Positions 23,535-28,097 of a DNA stretch of 28,097 nt are shown one piece after another. The first letter of the stretch is position 1; each line of letters starts with the position of its first letter. Origin of the DNA: Chlamydiota bacterium. Its GTDB lineage: Bacteria; Chlamydiota; Chlamydiia; Chlamydiales; Parachlamydiaceae. The notes under the pieces were generated by a model. That model ran no database searches. It had not been told where the DNA came from and worked only from the letters and a program-made list of their open reading frames with translations. The stretch covers positions 1-28,097 of the forward strand of contig JABDGJ010000010.1 in assembly GCA_013286075.1 (NCBI GenBank). Reading direction: 5' to 3'. A program made the translations under genes and the position numbers.

Positions 23535-26325
23535 TGATGGATCACGCGCACTTTATTCCACCGATGCCTCAAACTATCGCCAAATCCCAATCGGGGTTGT
23601 GATTCCAAAAAACAAACAAGATGTGATTCAGATCACTCGAATCTGTCATAAATACCAAGCACCTATTCTTTGTCGTGGTGGAGGGACAAGTCTTGCAGGG
23701 CAATGTTGTAATGTTGCTGTTGTGATTGATATGTCCAAGTATTTTAATAAAATCATTCACATTGATCCGGTAAATAAAACAGCTCTAGTAGAGCCAGGTG
23801 TCGTATTAGATACACTACAAAAAGAAGCGGGAAAATACCAGCTCACTTTTGGACCTGATCCTTCCACACATTACAACTGCACACTCGGAGGAATGATTGG
23901 AAATAATTCTTGTGGCGCTCACTCCGTAATGGCAGGAAAAACAGATGACAATGTTCTCGAATTGGAAATCTTGACTTACGATGGATTAGTCATGAGGGTT
24001 GGAGCGGTAGATAAAGAACAATTAGAAGTTTTACAAAATGAAGAGGGGAGAAAAGGAGAAATATATAGACGACTCAAGGAATTTAGCCAAAAGTATTCTC
24101 ATCTGATTGAAGAAAAATACCCTCAAATTCCTCGCCGAGTATCAGGATATAATTTGCCATGGCTTTTGGAGAAAGGTGGCTTTGATGTAGCAAAGGCCCT
24201 TGTGGGGAGTGAATGCACTTGTGTGATTGTTTTGGAAGCCAAACTCAAGCTTGTCTATAATCCTCCTGCTCGGTCCCTATTAGTCTTGGGGTATCCTGAT
24301 ATCTATTCTGCTTGTGATCATATTTCTGAATTAATGTCTTACGGACCTATTGCCCTTGAAGGAATAGATGATGTCTTGATGAGTGATAGGAATCAAAAGA
24401 AAATTCATGCACAAGATACGCAAATCCTTCCGGATGGAAAAGGGTGGTTGCTTCTACAATTTGGCGGGGAATCTAAAAAAGAATCGGATGCAAAAGCACA
24501 AAAAATGATGGAGGTATTGCAAAAAAGAGAAAACCCTCCAAGCATGCGTCTTTATGATCACCCGGAAATTGAACAAAAAATTATGGAAACCCGTGAAGCG
24601 GGCGTTGGAACTCAAGAAAGAGTTCCTAACGAAAAAGGGTGGGAAGATTCCGCTGTTCCTCCAGAAAGGCTTGGGGATTATCTTCGGGATTTTAGAAGAC
24701 TATTTCAAAAATATGAATACGAATGCGCTCTTTATGGCCATTTTGGACAAGGATGTGTCCATACACGCATTGACTTTGATCTGTATACGACAGAAGGGAT
24801 TGCAAAATATCGTTCATTTATCGATGAAGCAGCTGATTTAGTGGTACGTTATGGCGGCTCTTTATCGGGCGAACATGGCGATGGGCAATCGAGAGCTGCG
24901 TTGTTACCAAAAATGTTTGGTTCAGAACTGATTCAAGGATTTCGAGAATTTAAATCCATTTGGGACCCTGATTGGAAAATGAATCCTGGCAAGCTCATCG
25001 ATCCCTATAGTCCTATAGAAAATTTGCGATTAGGACCTGATTATAAACCAGTTAAAGTAAAAACTCACTTTGCATTTCCAGAAGATGATGGAAGCTTTGC
25101 TAAAGCTACTTTGCGCTGCGTTGGAATAGGAAAATGTCGTCGCAATGAAAATGGAACAATGTGCCCAAGTTATATGGTCACAAAAGAAGAACAAGATTCC
25201 ACTCGTGGCCGTGCACGTCTATTGTTTGAGATGTTACAAGGAGAAATCATTGGAAAAAACGGATGGAAAGACGAATCGGTCAAACAAGCTTTAGATTTAT
25301 GTCTTGCTTGTAAAGGGTGTAAAAAAGAATGTCCTATGAATGTAGATATGGCTACTTATAAAGCAGAGTTTTTATCTCATTATTATCAGGGACGTATAAG
25401 ACCCCGTTCTGCGTATGCTTTTGGTCTCATTTATTGGTGGTCTCGCGTGACTTCTCATTTCCCTACAATAGCAAACTTTTTTCTTACCCACTCTTTCTTC
25501 TCTCGTTTCATAAAATGGGGGATAGGAGCACATCCCAAAAGATCTCTCCCCCGATTTGCACGTAAAAGTTTTAAAAAATGGTTTTTTCAAAGAACCTCTT
25601 CTGCAACTGGGCACAAAAAAGTCATTCTTTGGCCAGATACTTTTAACAATTATTTTCATCCTCAGCACGCCAAAGATGCTGTAGATGTTTTAGAGCATCT
25701 GGGGTTTGAAGTATCTGTACCTAAAGTTTCTTTGTGCTGTGGTAGGCCTTTATATGATTATGGCATGCTTACTCTTGCAAAAAAAAATCTCAGACAAATC
25801 ATGAAAGAACTGAAGAAGGAGATTCACGATGGAACTCCCATTATTGGATTGGAGCCCAGCTGCATTTCTGTATTTCGGGACGAACTGACCAATTTATTTC
25901 CTTCGGATATGGATGCGAAACGATTAAAAAATCAGACGTTGCTATTAAGTGAATTCATCCATTTCTATGCGAAGGATCATTCTTTTAAACCACTCAATAA
26001 AAAAGCACTCGTACAAGGGCATTGTCACCACAAATCAGTCATTCATTTTGAATATGAAAAAGAAATCCTCCAACGTCTTGGATTAGATATTCAAATTCTT
26101 GATTCTGGTTGTTGTGGAATGGCAGGCGGATTTGGATTTGAAAAGGATCACTACGACATTTCAATAAAAGCTGCAGAAAGAGTCTTATTACCCTCTATTA
26201 GGAATGCTCCATTGGATACATTGATCATTGCAAATGGATTTAGCTGCAAAGAACAAATCGAACAAGCCACTGGAAGAAAAGTGTATCACTTATCACAAAT
26301 TATAAAAATGACATTCAACGGGTGA
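23464..26325 (+). CDS. FAD-linked oxidoreductase fused to Fe-S (CCG) domains, D-2-hydroxyacid dehydrogenase-like
   Basis: 953-residue fusion. The N-terminal PCMH-type FAD domain (about 20-240) contains RGGGTSLAGQ at 71-80 and NNSCGAH. An FAD-oxidase C-terminal domain (about 260-520) has GHFGQGCVHTRIDFD and SGEHGDGQSR. Then come two Cys clusters: one from Cys552 (CVGIGKC, MCPSY) and one at Cys613/616/619/623 (CLACKGCKKECP), typical 4Fe-4S ligands. The C-terminus holds two CCG domains (Cys758/759 and Cys883/884). This is the layout of YdiJ/Dld-like D-lactate or D-2-hydroxyglutarate dehydrogenases that pass electrons to quinones. The ATG lies inside menE (71-base overlap), which suggests a shared transcript with menB-menA-menE. 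The substrate is not known from sequence. Confidence 0.9.
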   Translation: MDYEKVRNLERELKNTIEGEVRFDDGSRALYSTDASNYRQIPIGVVIPKNKQDVIQITRICHKYQAPILCRGGGTSLAGQCCNVAVVIDMSKYFNKIIHIDPVNKTALVEPGVVLDTLQKEAGKYQLTFGPDPSTHYNCTLGGMIGNNSCGAHSVMAGKTDDNVLELEILTYDGLVMRVGAVDKEQLEVLQNEEGRKGEIYRRLKEFSQKYSHLIEEKYPQIPRRVSGYNLPWLLEKGGFDVAKALVGSECTCVIVLEAKLKLVYNPPARSLLVLGYPDIYSACDHISELMSYGPIALEGIDDVLMSDRNQKKIHAQDTQILPDGKGWLLLQFGGESKKESDAKAQKMMEVLQKRENPPSMRLYDHPEIEQKIMETREAGVGTQERVPNEKGWEDSAVPPERLGDYLRDFRRLFQKYEYECALYGHFGQGCVHTRIDFDLYTTEGIAKYRSFIDEAADLVVRYGGSLSGEHGDGQSRAALLPKMFGSELIQGFREFKSIWDPDWKMNPGKLIDPYSPIENLRLGPDYKPVKVKTHFAFPEDDGSFAKATLRCVGIGKCRRNENGTMCPSYMVTKEEQDSTRGRARLLFEMLQGEIIGKNGWKDESVKQALDLCLACKGCKKECPMNVDMATYKAEFLSHYYQGRIRPRSAYAFGLIYWWSRVTSHFPTIANFFLTHSFFSRFIKWGIGAHPKRSLPRFARKSFKKWFFQRTSSATGHKKVILWPDTFNNYFHPQHAKDAVDVLEHLGFEVSVPKVSLCCGRPLYDYGMLTLAKKNLRQIMKELKKEIHDGTPIIGLEPSCISVFRDELTNLFPSDMDAKRLKNQTLLLSEFIHFYAKDHSFKPLNKKALVQGHCHHKSVIHFEYEKEILQRLGLDIQILDSGCCGMAGGFGFEKDHYDISIKAAERVLLPSIRNAPLDTLIIANGFSCKEQIEQATGRKVYHLSQIIKMTFNG

Positions 26326-26337
26326 AAACAGATGTGG

Positions 26338-26763
26338 CTACTCTAGAATTTTTTCCGTAATGATTGATCCGCAATGGCCACATTTTTTTGCTTTTAAGGG
26401 GATAGACATTTGACATTCAGGACAATCTCTTTGAGGAATGACTTTTTCCATCCTAGAAAGATTGAAACGAACCATCAGTTTCATGATAAAAAAAACAACC
26501 CAAGAAACAATAAGAAAATTAATTAATGCTGTAATAAAAGCTCCGTATCGAATTTCTACCAAGCAAGAATTTCCCACCGCTAATTTGAAAATCCTGTGAT
26601 GGAAATCCACTTCATTGAGAATAAGACCCAACAAAGGGATAAAAATATCGGTGACAACGGAATTCACTAAATTTCCAAACACAACCCCGATAACAACCCC
26701 GACGGCAGTATCAATGACGTTTCTCTTTAAAGCAAAATCTTTAAATTCTTTAATAAGATTCAT
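26338..26763 (-). CDS. mscL: Large-conductance mechanosensitive channel MscL with C-terminal zinc ribbon
   Basis: Homopentameric emergency-release channel that opens under membrane tension. 141 residues. The N-terminal amphipathic helix and TM1 (MNLIKEFKDFALKRNVIDTA and GVVIGVVFGNLVNSVVTD) match MscL closely; TM2 spans about residues 74-98. Instead of the usual charged helical tail, the C-terminus has a zinc-ribbon knuckle pair: CPEC at 114-117 and CGHC at 128-131. This variant occurs in other bacterial MscL proteins. The gene converges on the Fe-S dehydrogenase with only 12 bases between the two stop codons and no visible terminator. Its promoter is predicted at 26791-26819. Confidence 0.96.
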   Translation of the reverse strand: MNLIKEFKDFALKRNVIDTAVGVVIGVVFGNLVNSVVTDIFIPLLGLILNEVDFHHRIFKLAVGNSCLVEIRYGAFITALINFLIVSWVVFFIMKLMVRFNLSRMEKVIPQRDCPECQMSIPLKAKKCGHCGSIITEKILE

Positions 26764-26790
26764 ATTACTTTTTAAATAAGTTACCTGATT

Positions 26791-26819
26791 ATTATATAGT
26801 AGTAGCTTCTGTTAAGCAA
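26791..26819 (-). promoter_or_regulatory. Predicted primary sigma factor promoter of mscL
   Basis: On the minus strand: TTGCTT at 26819-26814, a spacer of exactly 17 bases, and a perfect TATAAT at 26796-26791. The leader would be about 20 bases. It is back to back with the trpS promoter. Confidence 0.6.
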
Positions 26820-26832
26820 GCAGAAGAATATT

Positions 26833-26861
26833 TTGACATTGGCTATTGAATAGTGTAAGTT
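26833..26861 (+). promoter_or_regulatory. Predicted promoter of trpS
   Basis: A perfect -35 TTGACA at 26833-26838, a 17-base spacer, and TAAGTT at 26856-26861 preceded by TG (extended -10). The -10 is weak. The leader of about 20 bases contains AAGGA before the ATG and no T-box or attenuator-like structure. Confidence 0.45.
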
Positions 26862-26885
26862 AGCGCCCACATTAAGGATGGAAGT

Positions 26886-28097
26886 ATGGAAGAGGAAACA
26901 AAAATTACCCCGTGGGAGGTGACTTCTACAACAGGTATCGACTATCTCAAGCTAATCAACCAATTTGGATGTCAGCCCATCGATGGAGCCCTCATTCATC
27001 GTTTTGAACAAGTCACAAAAATGAAGGCCCATCCTTGGTTGCGCAGAGGTATTTTTTTCTCGCATAAAGATCTTGATGTCGTGCTGAGTGCATATGAGCG
27101 GGGAGAGGAAATCTACCTTTATACCGGGCGAGGACCAAGTTCAGAATCTTTGCATCTGGGTCATATGGTCCCATTTATGTTTGCCAAGTATCTACAAGAT
27201 GCATTTGATGCTGTTCTTGTTATCCAAATGACGGATGATGAAAAATACTACTTTAAGGACGGTTTATCGCTTGAAGAAGCAAACCGCCTGACTAGAAGCA
27301 ATGCCAAAGACATCATTGCCTGTGGCTTTAATCCAAAAAAGACCTGGATTTTTTCTAATGTAGAAACAGTGGGTGGGTCTTTATATTGGAATATCGTGAC
27401 AATCATGAAACATACTTCAGGCAACATGATCCATGGAATTTATGGATTGGATTTGCATAATAGTATCGGCCAATTAAGCTGGCCTTGCTTTCAAGCCGCT
27501 CCAGCGTTTAGTACCTCTTTTGAAAACATATTTCATGGTAAAGAACTCTTTTGCTTGGTTCCGATGGCAATTGATCAATACCCCTATTTTCGCATGGCAC
27601 GTGAAATTGCGCAGAAAATTGGATTAAAAAAACCAGCAACCATTCAATCAAGATTTCTTCCAAGTCTTGAGCAGGCTCATGATAAAGCGAGTTCTACAGG
27701 ACAAAAAGAAGTGATTTTCATGAATGATACAAAAGACATTCTTACAAAAAAAATTAGAGAAAAAGCCTTCTCTGGCGGTGGAATGACAAAGCAAGAACAC
27801 ATCGAAAAAGGGGCCAACCTAATGGTAGACGTGGCTTATCATTATCTACTTTATTTTCTCGATGATGACAGAGAATTGGAAAATATTGCTCGGGAATACA
27901 GAGCTGGAAAAATGATGACTTCAGAAGTGAAAAAGAGAGCAACTGAAGTAATTTGGGAAGTATTGCGCGAGCATCAAGAAGCCCGTCGTTTAATTACTGA
28001 CGAAATTGTTCAACTTTTTATGAATCCCCATCGAGAATTTGATCATTCTCGCCATCCAAAAGAATCCATGTCTGACTCCTTGGAGCAGCATCTAGGA
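26886..28097 (+). CDS. trpS: Tryptophanyl-tRNA synthetase of eukaryotic/archaeal type (3' end outside window)
   Basis: Class Ic synthetase charging tRNA-Trp. 404 codons are present and open to the window edge. The sequence follows cytoplasmic eukaryotic TrpRS rather than the short bacterial form of about 330-350 residues. Examples are YTGRGPSSESLHLGHMVPF (ATP-site HLGH at 90-93), LVIQMTDDEKYYFK, NAKDIIACGFNPKKTWIFSN, FQAAPAFSTSF, AIDQYPYFRM, KAFSGGG and the C-terminal TDEIVQLFMNP. The KMSKS loop is degenerate (KASST at 267-271, where human has KMSAS). The tryptophan-contact residues of the human enzyme appear conserved (Tyr in LYTGRG and Gln in VIQMTDD). No WHEP domain is present at the N-terminus; the length resembles the fungal form. 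Start: ATG 26886 with GGAAG nearby. Chlamydia trachomatis, as I recall, has a bacterial-type TrpRS, so this points to horizontal acquisition. Confidence 0.93.
   Translation, partial: MEEETKITPWEVTSTTGIDYLKLINQFGCQPIDGALIHRFEQVTKMKAHPWLRRGIFFSHKDLDVVLSAYERGEEIYLYTGRGPSSESLHLGHMVPFMFAKYLQDAFDAVLVIQMTDDEKYYFKDGLSLEEANRLTRSNAKDIIACGFNPKKTWIFSNVETVGGSLYWNIVTIMKHTSGNMIHGIYGLDLHNSIGQLSWPCFQAAPAFSTSFENIFHGKELFCLVPMAIDQYPYFRMAREIAQKIGLKKPATIQSRFLPSLEQAHDKASSTGQKEVIFMNDTKDILTKKIREKAFSGGGMTKQEHIEKGANLMVDVAYHYLLYFLDDDRELENIAREYRAGKMMTSEVKKRATEVIWEVLREHQEARRLITDEIVQLFMNPHREFDHSRHPKESMSDSLEQHLG

Noticed and set aside
1..28097. CRISPR array, tRNA, rRNA, integrase or intact insertion sequence
   Set aside because: I scanned the intergenic regions for regular spaced repeats, cloverleaf-like segments with TTCRA loops, and transposase-like frames, and found none.

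Overview
The window looks like a chromosomal segment from a Chlamydiae bacterium outside the classical Chlamydiaceae, that is, an environmental or Parachlamydia-like lineage. It is AT-rich, roughly 38-40% G+C by eye. Three things point there. The first is a type III secretion block sctU-sctV next to the GTPase gene ychF, the order I know from Chlamydia (CT091-CT090 beside CT092). The second is a recognisable homologue of the chlamydial secreted protease CPAF with an intact catalytic triad. The third is classical menaquinone genes (menB, menA, menE), whereas Chlamydiaceae are known for the futalosine route. No tRNA, rRNA, CRISPR array, integrase or intact insertion sequence was seen.

Layout. 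1-3317 (minus): the first 11 codons of an unidentified gene at the CopN/SctW position, then sctV and sctU. 3704-6125 (plus): ychF; a small exported protein split by a run of eight C; and an RRM RNA-binding protein with a structured leader, a duplicated and frameshifted 3' end and a strong terminator. 6307-10539 (minus): a NodT/TolC-type outer-membrane lipoprotein followed by a large AsmA-like envelope protein. 10716-11243 (plus): ogt. 11272-12802 (minus): a YihY/BrkB membrane protein with an Rrf2-like winged helix, followed by a truncated four-helix-bundle (23S IVS-type) remnant with a hexamer repeat. 12945-16837 (plus): CPAF overlapping by one base with a Kef-type cation/proton antiporter. 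16838-17205: a C-rich gap with a degenerate 9-bp repeat. 17206-19488: a 760-residue protein of unknown function. 19564-26325 (plus): a CDF metal transporter, then menB-menA-menE and a 953-residue FAD/Fe-S dehydrogenase. 26338-26763 (minus): mscL with a zinc ribbon. 26886-end (plus): a tryptophanyl-tRNA synthetase of eukaryotic/archaeal type, cut by the window edge.

How the genes may work together. sctU and sctV form the export gate of the injectisome, and CPAF is a secreted virulence protease, so much of the window concerns host interaction. The men genes overlap or abut, and the last overlaps the FAD/Fe-S dehydrogenase by 71 bases, which suggests that quinone synthesis and a quinone-reducing dehydrogenase are expressed together. 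The most unusual items are the eukaryotic-type TrpRS, the C8 frameshift in an exported protein, the 37-bp duplication that moves the RRM stop codon, and the four-helix-bundle remnant with its repeat. I found no convincing evidence of a wholly new multi-gene system. The 760-residue orphan protein is the best candidate for undescribed biology.
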